34,639 nt of DNA from Nitrosomonas sp. Nm132 (GTDB taxonomy: Bacteria; Pseudomonadota; Gammaproteobacteria; Burkholderiales; Nitrosomonadaceae). The notes under the pieces were generated by a model. It saw nothing but the letters and a program-made list of their open reading frames with translations, was not told the DNA's origin and searched no databases. The translations under genes were made by a program, and so were the position numbers. Location of the stretch: assembly GCF_900100485.1 (NCBI RefSeq), contig NZ_FNDH01000027.1, forward strand, positions 1 through 34,639, given 5' to 3'. Below are positions 7,917 to 15,972 of this stretch, piece by piece (the stretch's first letter is position 1; the number at the start of each line of letters is the position of its first letter).

Positions 7917-9627
7917 AGTGGGAATGCGGATTCGCAACGCCACCCACTGCGTTGACGACTTCCTCGACCTCCATCATGCCTAAATCCTCATGGTCCAGGA
8001 TATGGCAGTGCATCACGAACTTGCCGATATAGTCCCGGTACTGTGTATAAATGTTGGTGACGGCCGGTCCCTGCACCAACAGCGTATCCTTCCATACCAA
8101 CTCGTCGGTGCCGTCTGGCCCTTTCCGCACCCACTGGAATGGATTGACATGGATATGAAATACATGGGGTGGCGGCAAGGAAGGTGGCTGACCAATACCT
8201 TCCGGTACGCCGGTAGGATCACCCACTGTCGTCAGCGCCCACATGTCGGTGGCGTTCAGCGGCAATTGACGCACATGGCTGGAGCTAAAAGCGCGGTAGT
8301 TGACTTGGAAATAGTTTTTTTGACCCTTCATGTCTTGACCGAGCTTGAAGATAACCTCCTGCACACCCAAGGCTGTCTTTCTCAGATCAGTGTCGCCGAA
8401 TGGTGCCAGCGGAGCCATTTCTGCGCTGGTCGGCAAAGCCATGTCCTCGGTCTCATTGGAAACCCGCAGGATTGCCAGCAGATTCTCAGGCTCGTCTGCC
8501 TGCCGCAAGGATTTAGCCGACACGGTAGACTTATCGATGATCCGATAATCACCGGCTTTCATGCTCGCTTTGACCAGGATATCGCTACGGTAGCCCGGTT
8601 GAAGATCAATCGGCGTTCCCGCCTTCCAGGTATCAACGCGACCCAAATAATTGCCGTCCAAGGCAATTTCATGCAGATCATGACCCTCTACCACGAAAGC
8701 AATAGACTCACGGAAAGCGGTGTCAATCAAACGCCAGCGCTGCACCTCACCTCGTTTCATGGTGATGACAGGAACAATCTGCCCATTAATGGTGATGCGG
8801 CGATGTGAACACGGCCAAGTATCTTTATCACCATCTTGGTTACAATTCTTGGGTGTGGGTCTGGACGGGCCAGGAAAAAGGCTGGTTATGTTGTTAAGCT
8901 CTCCTTTCTGATCATAAAGAATAGTTTGTAGCACAAATATTTTCTCATTGGCATTAGCGGCAAGCAGTGATTTTGGTGTGGTCTTTGGGTCATCTTCTAT
9001 GACGATAGCCCCCGCCATACCGCTACCCACCTGAATAGATGTGGAACCGTGGGCATGGGCATGATACCAGTAAGAGCCTATCGGATGGTTGGCCGGCAAT
9101 TTCACCTCATTTTGAAATTGGCTTTGCGGTGCGATGTCCAGCAGGACATTATCACTATTGCCCGTGGGTGAGACATGGAGACCATGATAGTGCATGTTGG
9201 TGGTATTGAATGAAGCAGGTATGGTATCAAGATAGGCATTTCCGTTCTCCTGCTCAAACTGCGCCCGAATCTCATCTGCCGTCTCTTTGGGCAGTTGATT
9301 GTCGAGCAGCAAATTGATGACATCCCCTTGCCGGACACGTAAAGTGGGACCGACCAACTGACCATTGTAGGTACGCAGGGTGACTGGGCAACCGGCGATG
9401 GATATGGTAGCGGGATCGGTATACTGGGCGTTGAGGCGGGTATCCAGCACGCCGCCTTTGGAATGGATGTCAGGAGGATTCTGGAACGGCGCGTAGCCGT
9501 ATTTTTTAACATCAATGTCTTGGTAAGTGCAAGCCGGAATGACGGGCTTGGGTTCGGCCAAAGCCGTGCTTGCGCAAACAGACAAACCAAGCACGATAAG
9601 CCCAAGAGGGATGAAGATGCGTTGCAT
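7915..9627 (-). CDS. Exported multicopper oxidase
   Basis: The 570-residue protein begins with a clear Sec-type signal peptide (basic start, hydrophobic stretch 4-22, likely cleavage after ALA24), so it acts in the periplasm. Copper-binding motifs are present in order: H146-Y-H148-G, HAHAHG at 189-194, HVFHIHVNPFQW in the last domain, and H540-C541-H542-ILDH546EDLGM551. These provide the trinuclear centre and the type 1 site with a methionine axial ligand, as in laccase-like three-domain oxidases. The substrate could be a metal ion or a phenolic compound; the sequence does not decide. There is no Met-rich CueO-like insert. The start ATG at 9627 has AGGAG upstream. It ends in a double hairpin before nrdJ and appears to be transcribed alone. 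Confidence 0.94.
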   Translation of the reverse strand: MQRIFIPLGLIVLGLSVCASTALAEPKPVIPACTYQDIDVKKYGYAPFQNPPDIHSKGGVLDTRLNAQYTDPATISIAGCPVTLRTYNGQLVGPTLRVRQGDVINLLLDNQLPKETADEIRAQFEQENGNAYLDTIPASFNTTNMHYHGLHVSPTGNSDNVLLDIAPQSQFQNEVKLPANHPIGSYWYHAHAHGSTSIQVGSGMAGAIVIEDDPKTTPKSLLAANANEKIFVLQTILYDQKGELNNITSLFPGPSRPTPKNCNQDGDKDTWPCSHRRITINGQIVPVITMKRGEVQRWRLIDTAFRESIAFVVEGHDLHEIALDGNYLGRVDTWKAGTPIDLQPGYRSDILVKASMKAGDYRIIDKSTVSAKSLRQADEPENLLAILRVSNETEDMALPTSAEMAPLAPFGDTDLRKTALGVQEVIFKLGQDMKGQKNYFQVNYRAFSSSHVRQLPLNATDMWALTTVGDPTGVPEGIGQPPSLPPPHVFHIHVNPFQWVRKGPDGTDELVWKDTLLVQGPAVTNIYTQYRDYIGKFVMHCHILDHEDLGMMEVEEVVNAVGGVANPHSH

Positions 9628-10032
9628 AAAATTCTCCTATTGTCAGTGCAGCCTTGCCTGGCTCCTTCAACCCTTTGCGGCATCGAATGCTCCTAAGCAA
9701 AACCTTCTACTTGATGTTTATGGTAGCTGGTAACTCAGTTTCTATTGATCACTACTCGGGATTGCCATGATTCAGCAAGGATTGATGTTCACCCAATCAG
9801 CAGGTAATGAGGCGTCCCTGCAAAAGTAATTTTCAAAACGTTAACCCGAATATTTCATAAATTGGCACGTGCCAATTTATGAAATATTCGGGTTAATTAT
9901 CTGCTAATTATCCAATCGACAGATCGGACGAATAGCACAACTTTGTTGCTTCTTTTCCTGAGTACAGTGGGTGTTTAGGTGTTTACGGAAACTTTATGCA
10001 CGGTTGCCATGCAACCACTACAACTAATTTCG
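9628..10032. other. Intergenic interval upstream of the multicopper oxidase
   Basis: These 405 bases contain no supported gene. They hold the promoter region of the multicopper oxidase, a perfect 56-bp palindrome (9841-9896) of the TTAA-flanked repeat family, and about 130 bases after it before the pncB stop codon in which I see nothing recognisable. Confidence 0.6.
9841..9896. repeat. Perfect 56-bp palindrome, minimal TTAA-flanked element
   Basis: The sequence is a perfect palindrome centred between 9868 and 9869. TTAA at 9841-9844 and 9893-9896 flank the 19-bp repeats CCCGAATATTTCATAAATT (9845-9863) and its complement (9874-9892), which are joined only by GGCACGTGCC. Bases 9864-9892 are identical to the last 29 bases of the 162-bp element at 30503-30664. 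This copy therefore looks like the right end of that element joined to its own mirror image. Confidence 0.85.
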
Positions 10033-11376
10033 CTACAGATGAGCCATCATTTCGGCATCGAGCTGTTTCGCCAAATCCTGCAAGGCGGTAGAAATCGTGA
10101 CCGGGTAAGTGGGAGCGGTATCAAGAGCAGTCATGGCTTTCGGCAGGCGCGTGTAGCTTGCCAGTGTCTGCTGACGTAACTCGTATAAAGGTATTTTCGC
10201 ATGAATGCGCTGCCCTGCCTGCATGACCGGCACAAGAAGCGGCTGACCTTCATAGGAATCATTCTCCTCCAGCGCCACAATGTCATGACTGATCTCCCCC
10301 TGAGGCGTGTAATAGCGATAGACCTGCTTCCTTCCCGGCCAGGTAGCTTTGCCTTCTGAGCGTTTACGGCGCGGCTTACCTGCGTATTCCTGCAGCTTGT
10401 AGGCACAGTCGAACGCAGGCGCATCGCTGGAAATATCGAGTGCAGTACCAATGCCAAAACCGTCTATTGGCGCCTTGACTGACAACAAAGTCTGCAGCCG
10501 GTACTCATCCAGGTTGCCACTGGCAAAAATGGTTGTGCTCTGCAGACCGCCCTGATCGAGTATCTGGCGCACGTTGCGGGCATGCGCCGCCAGATCGCCG
10601 CTATCCAGGCGGACACCCTTAATGTCAATATGCGCTGCATGAAGTTTCGGCGCAAGCGTAACTACTTTACCGGCTGCTGCCTCAGTATCATAGGTGTCAA
10701 TCAGCAAAACGACATTATCCGGATTGGAGCGGGCAAAGTGTTCAAAGGCCGTCGTCTCATCTGCATGGGCCTGAATGTAGGAATGCGCCATGGTCCCAAA
10801 CAAGGGAATGTCGTAAAGCGCGCCTGCCAGCACAGTCGCTGTGCCAGAAAACCCCGCCAGATAGCTTGCCCGCGCTGCCAGCAATCCTGCTTCGGCACCA
10901 TGCGCACGACGCATACCAAAGTCTACCAATACCTTATCGGGCGCGACCAGTACCGAGCGGGCAGCCTTGGATGCGATGAGCGTTTCGAAATGAAGGAGAT
11001 TGATGAGGCGCGACTCGACCAATTGCGCTTGCGGCAGCGGGGCGGTAATTCGCAGGATAGGCTCGTTGGGAAAAAACAAGGTCCCTTCTGGCATAGCGTG
11101 AACATCTCCGCTGAAGCGAAACTGCTCAAGATAATCGATGACCGACGGGCGAAAGCGTGTGGCCAGCCAGCCGAGTTCCTCAGGTGAGAATCTCAGGTTT
11201 TCAAGAAAATCCAGCGCCTGTTCTAAGCCGGCCGCCACCATGAAATTCCGTCCAGGCGGCAGTTTGCGGATAAATAGCTCAAATACAGCCGTTTCTTGCA
11301 TGCCTTGCTCAAGATAGCTTTGCAGCATGGTGAACTGATAAAGATCAGCGAGGAGCGGACTGGAAAGCGGATTCAC
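10033..11376 (-). CDS. pncB: Nicotinate phosphoribosyltransferase
   Basis: The enzyme joins nicotinate to PRPP to give nicotinate mononucleotide in the Preiss-Handler route of NAD salvage. The 447 residues carry the family blocks: LYQFTMLQSYLEQGM near the N-terminus, VDFGMRRAHG at 151-160, GTMAHSYIQAH with His198, and IDTYDTEAA plus GVRLDSGDLAAHARNVR in the barrel. The GTG start at 11376 overlaps the pncA stop by four bases (GTGA), so translation is probably coupled. Together the two genes turn nicotinamide into nicotinate mononucleotide. The protein is cytoplasmic; nothing is missing compared with the family. Confidence 0.95.
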   Translation of the reverse strand: MNPLSSPLLADLYQFTMLQSYLEQGMQETAVFELFIRKLPPGRNFMVAAGLEQALDFLENLRFSPEELGWLATRFRPSVIDYLEQFRFSGDVHAMPEGTLFFPNEPILRITAPLPQAQLVESRLINLLHFETLIASKAARSVLVAPDKVLVDFGMRRAHGAEAGLLAARASYLAGFSGTATVLAGALYDIPLFGTMAHSYIQAHADETTAFEHFARSNPDNVVLLIDTYDTEAAAGKVVTLAPKLHAAHIDIKGVRLDSGDLAAHARNVRQILDQGGLQSTTIFASGNLDEYRLQTLLSVKAPIDGFGIGTALDISSDAPAFDCAYKLQEYAGKPRRKRSEGKATWPGRKQVYRYYTPQGEISHDIVALEENDSYEGQPLLVPVMQAGQRIHAKIPLYELRQQTLASYTRLPKAMTALDTAPTYPVTISTALQDLAKQLDAEMMAHL

Positions 11377-11957
11377 GCAGCGATTGCCCCAAATGGGATC
11401 AGCGTTGCACCCAGGCGCTTCATTTCCCGCAGTGCATGCAAATTGTCATCAGGCTTCAGATTGATGGCACGGATCGCATCCTCGAGAACATAAGTCGCGT
11501 AATGTGCTTGCAGCGCGTCCTTGACAGTATTGAGCACGCAGTATTCAGTCGCAATGCCTCCGACAAACAAGCGGCGAATACCCGATGTCTGCAGTAAGGC
11601 ATTGAACTGCGTGTCAGTAAAGCCAGAGTAGGCATCTTTCTCTCGCGTTGTCGCTTTGGAAATAACCTGGGTATTAATAGGAAATTCGATGTCTGGGTGA
11701 AATGCTGCCCCTGAGGTAGTGGCGATGCAGTGCGCGGGCCACTGGCCGCCTTGCTGCTGGAAAGAACAGTGATCGGATGGATGCCAGTCGCGGGTTGCAA
11801 AAACTGGTAGTCCGTGATCATGAAAAAGCCTCAGGTAGCGATTGATCACAGGGATGATCGTATCCCCCATCGGCACAGCCAGGCTGCCACCAGGCAGAAA
11901 ATCATTCTGCATATCGACGATCACGAGCGCGTCGCCGCTAGCTAGAGTCACTTTCAT
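11373..11957 (-). CDS. pncA: Nicotinamidase
   Basis: The protein hydrolyses nicotinamide to nicotinate and ammonia. Of its 194 residues, Asp15 (IVDMQNDF), Lys101 (ISKATTREKDAYSGF) and Cys140 (GGIATEYCV) form the catalytic triad, and RDWHPSDHCSF at 56-66 supplies the metal ligands Asp57, His59 and His63. It belongs to the same superfamily as the YcaC proteins at the left of the window but to a different branch. The start at 11957 has no evident ribosome binding site, and no in-frame alternative looks better. It is followed with overlap by pncB, and 66 bases separate it from uspA upstream, so it may belong to the longer archease-rtcB-uspA transcript or have its own promoter. Confidence 0.95.
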   Translation of the reverse strand: MKVTLASGDALVIVDMQNDFLPGGSLAVPMGDTIIPVINRYLRLFHDHGLPVFATRDWHPSDHCSFQQQGGQWPAHCIATTSGAAFHPDIEFPINTQVISKATTREKDAYSGFTDTQFNALLQTSGIRRLFVGGIATEYCVLNTVKDALQAHYATYVLEDAIRAINLKPDDNLHALREMKRLGATLIPFGAIAA

Positions 11958-12023
11958 ATCGAATGAATTATTTAACTGTCAATATGCTACATTTTGATAT
12001 ATCGGCCTACCCGACACCGAGCG

Positions 12024-12464
12024 TTAGCCACCGCGAATCAATAAAACGGGCATAGATGCCGCCCGCACTACCCCTTCAGCGACACTTCCCAATACGAGGC
12101 GACTGAAACCCGTCCGGCCATGGGTGCCGATAACAATCAGCTCGGCCTGCCAGCGCTCGGCTTCTGCCACAATAATATTGGCAATCCGCTGACTTTTTGC
12201 CTCAAGTAACTTTGTTTCAGCTGCCAATCCCGCTTGCTGTACCAACGCTTGTGCCTGAGCCAGTATTTTTTCACTGCTTGCCCTGATGGTTTCTTGCAGT
12301 TCGGTATAATTGATATAGCTTTCATCTACCCAGTAAAGAACATCCTCAAATACATGTACGAGCTCCAGTTGAGTATGATGCTGCTGCGCCAGCCTGATCG
12401 CTTCCTGTAGTGCACATTCTGAAGTGGGGCTACCGTCAACCGGAACCAGAATTTTTTGATACAT
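12024..12464 (-). CDS. Universal stress protein, UspA family
   Basis: The protein has 146 residues from the ATG at 12464, which has GAGGAGG upstream; an alternative frame opening at 12497 would overlap rtcB and lacks a ribosome site. It has the UspA fold signature: [19 protein letters not shown] at the N-terminus, and near the C-terminus [22 protein letters not shown], the G-2X-G-9X-G-(S/T) ATP-binding loop. Members with this motif usually bind ATP and accumulate under starvation or stress; the specific role here is unknown. It lies 17 bases after rtcB on the same strand and is likely co-transcribed with the RNA repair genes. Confidence 0.92.
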   Translation of the reverse strand: MYQKILVPVDGSPTSECALQEAIRLAQQHHTQLELVHVFEDVLYWVDESYINYTELQETIRASSEKILAQAQALVQQAGLAAETKLLEAKSQRIANIIVAEAERWQAELIVIGTHGRTGFSRLVLGSVAEGVVRAASMPVLLIRGG

Positions 12465-12481
12465 GATGCCTCCTCTGAAAA

Positions 12482-13909
12482 TTAACCTTTCACACATACC
12501 TTGGGCCGAAGAAAGGCAACCCTGCGGGCAAGCCCTGCCTGCTCTGTCGCTTCTGCGACCAAGTCAACATCCTTATAGGCGCCGGGCGCTTCCTCGGCGA
12601 CTCCACGCATGGAGCGCGAACGGATTAAGATGCCTTGCTGGGCAAGCTCGCTAATCAGCTGCTTCCCCTGCCAGCGTGATGATGCCTGGTGCCGGCTCAA
12701 GGCACGACCCGCCCCATGACTGGATGAAGCAAATGCGGCATTACCACTACTCCCCGCCAGCACGTAAGAGCCCGTCCCCATGCTCCCCCCGATGATCACC
12801 GGTTGACCTACCGCGCGATAGCGTTTTGGCAACGTGGCGTGCTCCGGACCAAATGCACGGGTTGCACCTTTACGGTGCACATGCAGCAATCGAGACTGAC
12901 CATCAACCTCATGTTTTTCTATCTTGCAGGTATTGTGCGAAACATCAAATAGCGTTTCGAGTTCACTGTCCGGAAAAACTTCCCTGAATGTTTCACGGGC
13001 CAGATGCGTCAAGATTTGCCGGTTAGCCAGCGCGCAATTGATTCCAGCATTCATTGCACCGATATATTGCTGCCCTTCTGAAGATTTGATCGGCGCGCAC
13101 GCCAGTTCGCGATCGGGTAAATGAATGCCGCAGCGACTAGCGGCCTTGGCTAGCATGACAAGATAATCCGTGCCAATTTGATGCCCTAATCCACGCGAAC
13201 CACAATGTATCGAAATGATAATCTGACCTTCCTGCAATCCAAAAGCCTGCGCAGCAGCAGCGTCAAAAATACGGTCCACTACTTGAACTTCGAGATAATG
13301 ATTGCCCGACCCAAGAGTGCCCATTTCACCCCGCTGGCGTTTCTTGGCCAATTCCGAAACGTTCGCTGGCACAGCGCCTGCCACACACCCCTGTTCTTCG
13401 ATATACTCTAAATCTGCTTCTCTGCCATAACTTTGCTGAACCGCCCAGCGCGCGCCACCAAGCAGTACCTGATCGAGCTGCTTCGTGTCCAGCTTGAGCG
13501 CGCCTTCCTCACCCACACCAGCCGGAATGCTCTGGAATAACCTGTCAGCCAATGTTGAAAGCTGTGGAGCCACATCCTGCACATTCAGGTTACTGCGCAA
13601 GCAACGAATTCCACAGGAAATATCGAAACCAACGCCGCCAGCAGAAATGATACCGCCCTGTTCAGCATCAAATGCCGCGACCCCGCCAATGGGAAAGCCG
13701 TAGCCCCAATGTGCGTCCGGCATGGTCATGGCAGCGCCTACCAAACCAGGCAACGATGCGACGTTGGTAATCTGCTCAAGTACCTTATCGTCCATACTAA
13801 CCAGCAAGGGAGCGCTACCGTATAGCAAGATCTCCTTGCGACTCTCGCCTGGTTTAAGGGGAAGCGTCCACAGATAAGGCTGAATTTGATGTAATTGCTG
13901 TAAATCCAT
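12482..13909 (-). CDS. rtcB: RNA-splicing ligase RtcB
   Basis: RtcB seals RNA 2',3'-cyclic phosphate (or 3'-phosphate) ends to 5'-OH ends using GTP and Mn2+, in RNA repair or tRNA splicing. The 475-residue protein contains [14 protein letters not shown] (Asp65), [10 protein letters not shown] with metal ligands Asp96 and Cys99, [18 protein letters not shown], and the guanylylated histidine at position 398 in HGAGRALSR. All key residues are present. The start at 13909 has a strong GAGGAGG site. The upstream neighbour, 17 bases away, encodes archease, the activator that speeds RtcB turnover, so the two form a functional pair. No RtcR-type sigma54 regulator or RtcA cyclase is next to them, unlike the E. 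coli operon. Confidence 0.96.
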   Translation of the reverse strand: MDLQQLHQIQPYLWTLPLKPGESRKEILLYGSAPLLVSMDDKVLEQITNVASLPGLVGAAMTMPDAHWGYGFPIGGVAAFDAEQGGIISAGGVGFDISCGIRCLRSNLNVQDVAPQLSTLADRLFQSIPAGVGEEGALKLDTKQLDQVLLGGARWAVQQSYGREADLEYIEEQGCVAGAVPANVSELAKKRQRGEMGTLGSGNHYLEVQVVDRIFDAAAAQAFGLQEGQIIISIHCGSRGLGHQIGTDYLVMLAKAASRCGIHLPDRELACAPIKSSEGQQYIGAMNAGINCALANRQILTHLARETFREVFPDSELETLFDVSHNTCKIEKHEVDGQSRLLHVHRKGATRAFGPEHATLPKRYRAVGQPVIIGGSMGTGSYVLAGSSGNAAFASSSHGAGRALSRHQASSRWQGKQLISELAQQGILIRSRSMRGVAEEAPGAYKDVDLVAEATEQAGLARRVAFLRPKVCVKG

Positions 13910-13926
13910 CTTGTACCTCCTCTATC

Positions 13927-14343
13927 TTATACGTCTACCACACAACGCGCTTCCCACATTGCGCCGGTTTGCTTGACTGAAAGCATCGTCAAAGTCGCAC
14001 CTTTAACTTCAACACCGCGTTCTAAATCCGCATGCCATTTTTCACCTAGCGCCTCGGCATGCCACAGATTCCCCTGGCGATGAATACGAAAGCGGCAAAA
14101 AACCATGCCTAACTCACGCGCTTTTCCCAACAACAGATTGAGCCAAGTTACCAAAGCAAGTTCGAGATCGTCTTCTTCAAACTCAAAAACTACAGAGGTA
14201 TCAGGCTGTACCGTATCAAGATCGGTCATAATGGCGAACACTGCTTGAGCGGCTGCTTCAAATGCTTGTTCAATTGTTGATCCACGACCAATGATGCCGA
14301 CATCGGCATCGTGCTCGAAATAAAGTGGAATCATTTTTTGCAT
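13927..14343 (-). CDS. Archease, RtcB activator
   Basis: The 138-residue protein has the archease pattern: YFEHDADVGIIGRGSTIEQAFEAAAQAVFAIMTD at the N-terminus with the metal-binding acidic residues Asp12 and Asp14, LVTWLNLLLGKARE in the middle, and the C-terminal ending ARCVVDV with its conserved aspartate. Archease helps RtcB through repeated guanylylation cycles. The start is uncertain: ATG at 14343 or 14334 are the plausible choices and neither has a good ribosome site; a TTG at 14364 would add seven residues. It is the first gene of the run archease-rtcB-uspA on the minus strand and is divergent from the DAHP-synthase-like gene. Confidence 0.9.
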   Translation of the reverse strand: MQKMIPLYFEHDADVGIIGRGSTIEQAFEAAAQAVFAIMTDLDTVQPDTSVVFEFEEDDLELALVTWLNLLLGKARELGMVFCRFRIHRQGNLWHAEALGEKWHADLERGVEVKGATLTMLSVKQTGAMWEARCVVDV

Positions 14344-14557
14344 TTTTGGACAAGATGCACTCAATTAACTAAATAATGCAGCCAGAAAAATAAGCGGCAT
14401 AAACTTAAATATCATGCCTTGCAAGAAATATCTTAACATTAGAGAGATGAGCCAGATATATAGTTGCACAGATCATGGCAACCCATTCTGATTTCAGTTA
14501 AAATCGGCATCGAATCATTGTTACCTCTTCTCGTGGAAACTATATCAGGCATTTTTT

Positions 14558-15679
14558 ATGATTCTTATTCTCAAACCGGGTATGCTTTCTGAGAGCCCCG
14601 AATATAAGCAATTACTTGCTTACCTCACCAATCTTGCAGGCATTACTGTGCGCGCCCATACTGAAGTGGGTATTGAGCAGACACTGACGGAAGTCTACTT
14701 GATTGGCAATACCAAGGCATTATTGCTTGAAGATATGCAAAGTCTGCCGTGTGTCGAACGGGTAGTCCGCATCTCTGAAGAATATCGTGTTCTCGGACGA
14801 CACGAAAATGATGTCCGCCCGGCCTATTTCGACTATAACGGGGTACGGTTTGGTCAAGATACCTTGAATGTATTTGCTGGGTTATGCGCTGTCGACACGC
14901 TAGAGCATGTAGAATTAATGATGAAAGCATTGCGTGATCATGGCCAGGTTTGTACCCGCATGGGCGCCTATAAGCCACGCACGAGCCCTTACTCATTCCA
15001 GGGGCATGGCAAGGCCTGTCTTCCTTATGTATTTGATCTCGCTGGCAAATATGAGATCAAAGTGATTGCCATGGAAGTCACTCACGAATCACATGTTGAG
15101 GAGATTCGGGAAGCACTCTATCAAACTGGCAACTCAACGGGTGTGATACTGCAAATTGGTACGCGCAATACCCAGAATTTCGAGTTATTGAAAATCGTTG
15201 GCCGCCAGCAGGATTTTCCAGTACTGATTAAGCGTGGTTTTGGCATTACCTTGGATGAATCGCTTAATGCAGCGGAATATCTGGCCTCTGAAGGAAATCG
15301 CAAAGTGGTTTTTGGCTTGCGCGGGATGAAAACCAATATGGGTGACCCTCATCGTAATTTTGTAGATTTTGCGCATGTTCCTGTAGTCAAGCGCCTAACT
15401 CGTATGCCGGTTTGTATTGACCCCTCCCACTCAGTGGGGATCCGCACTGGCTCACCCGATGGAATTCTTGATGTCATGCATGCAACTGCCCAGGGAGTTA
15501 TCGCAGGCGCCAATATGATATTGGTTGATTTCCACCCAGTACCTAGCAAGGCGCTGGTTGATGGCCCTCAAGCATTATTACTTAAAGAATTACCCCTCTT
15601 TCTGGAAGATGTTCGTATTGCTCGCGAAGCCTATGAGAAACGAGTAGAACTGGTCAAACGATATCAGAAAGCCGGATAG
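14558..15679 (+). CDS. DAHP synthase-like protein, type I-beta fold, divergent
   Basis: The 373-residue protein has a ferredoxin-like N-terminal domain (about 1-70) followed by a class I DAHP/KDO8P synthase barrel. Family landmarks are present: AGLCAVD with the metal-binding cysteine, GAYKPRTSPYSFQG, IGTRNTQNFELLK, VLIKRG, CIDPSHSVG with the metal-binding histidine, and HPVPSKALVDGPQALLL with the metal-binding aspartate. Canonical enzymes join phosphoenolpyruvate and erythrose 4-phosphate, the entry into the shikimate pathway. Several positions differ from the type I-beta pattern I know: AGPCS is AGLCA, the glutamate ligand in VEVHP is aspartate (VDFHP), ERGIRTFE is replaced by LRGMKTNMGD, and DPSH is followed by SVG. 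It may be a paralogue with a changed acceptor. A nested inverted repeat follows the gene. Confidence 0.8.
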   Translation: MILILKPGMLSESPEYKQLLAYLTNLAGITVRAHTEVGIEQTLTEVYLIGNTKALLLEDMQSLPCVERVVRISEEYRVLGRHENDVRPAYFDYNGVRFGQDTLNVFAGLCAVDTLEHVELMMKALRDHGQVCTRMGAYKPRTSPYSFQGHGKACLPYVFDLAGKYEIKVIAMEVTHESHVEEIREALYQTGNSTGVILQIGTRNTQNFELLKIVGRQQDFPVLIKRGFGITLDESLNAAEYLASEGNRKVVFGLRGMKTNMGDPHRNFVDFAHVPVVKRLTRMPVCIDPSHSVGIRTGSPDGILDVMHATAQGVIAGANMILVDFHPVPSKALVDGPQALLLKELPLFLEDVRIAREAYEKRVELVKRYQKAG

Positions 15680-15692
15680 GCTTTTCGTAAAT

Positions 15693-15792
15693 ATACTCAT
15701 CACACTTCAAAATTCGGTTTTTATAATCCCTCTTCCGACCTTCTCCCAGCGGGAGAAGGTATAGCTGCCGAATTTTGAAGTGAGATGAGTAT
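15693..15792. repeat. Nested inverted repeat between the DAHP synthase-like gene and ispH
   Basis: The outer arms, 15693-15717 and 15768-15792, are 25 bases each and match in 24 positions. Inside them is a perfect 10-bp hairpin, ACCTTCTCCC (15738-15747) and GGGAGAAGGT (15751-15760), with a 3-base loop. No T run follows, so it is not a classical terminator. The inner hairpin resembles the one at 7864-7885, and the right outer arm continues into sequence shared with the TTAA-flanked element, so the structure looks like a mobile-repeat composite. Confidence 0.75.
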
Positions 15793-15873
15793 ACATCCGG
15801 CTGAACAAAATCTTTCTTATTAATCAAAGGACAAGAGAGAGCGCATGTCAATTTATGAAATATTCTGACCAGA
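15789..15873 (-). repeat. Diverged right half of the TTAA-flanked element
   Basis: The stretch aligns with 30584-30666 over its whole length; for example CAAAATCTTTCTTATTAATC is identical in both copies, as is AATTTATGAAATATTC of the terminal repeat. The outermost bases have drifted from CGGGTTAA to CTGACCAG. The left half of the element is replaced by the nested inverted repeat. It ends a few bases before the likely ispH -10 box. Confidence 0.75.
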
Positions 15874-15884
15874 TATCTTATAAT
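15855..15884 (+). promoter_or_regulatory. Possible ispH promoter
   Basis: A perfect -10 hexamer, TATAAT, lies at 15879-15884. ATGAAA at 15855-15860, within the repeat-derived terminal inverted repeat, is a 4-of-6 match to the -35 consensus at an 18-base spacing. The start codon of ispH is 89 bases downstream of the -10 box. The -10 box is the strong part of the call. Confidence 0.5.
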
Positions 15885-15972
15885 CACCTTAAAGTATGTA
15901 TGGCCGAATAATTGGGAGGTACGAATGCCTATTGTCGGTAATGCCAGATATTGTCTTCAGGGAGAATAACCA

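Noticed and set aside
7990..8808. 272-codon plus-strand frame opposite the multicopper oxidase
   Set aside because: Antisense to an intact conserved enzyme, with no domain signature.
15738..15760. Intrinsic terminator after the DAHP synthase-like gene
   Set aside because: The hairpin is strong but is not followed by a T run, and it recurs elsewhere, so it is described as a repeat.
15654..15887. 77-codon minus-strand frame resembling the tail of the triheme cytochrome
   Set aside because: The similarity comes from the shared repeat sequence, not from a gene; it has no ribosome site or domain.
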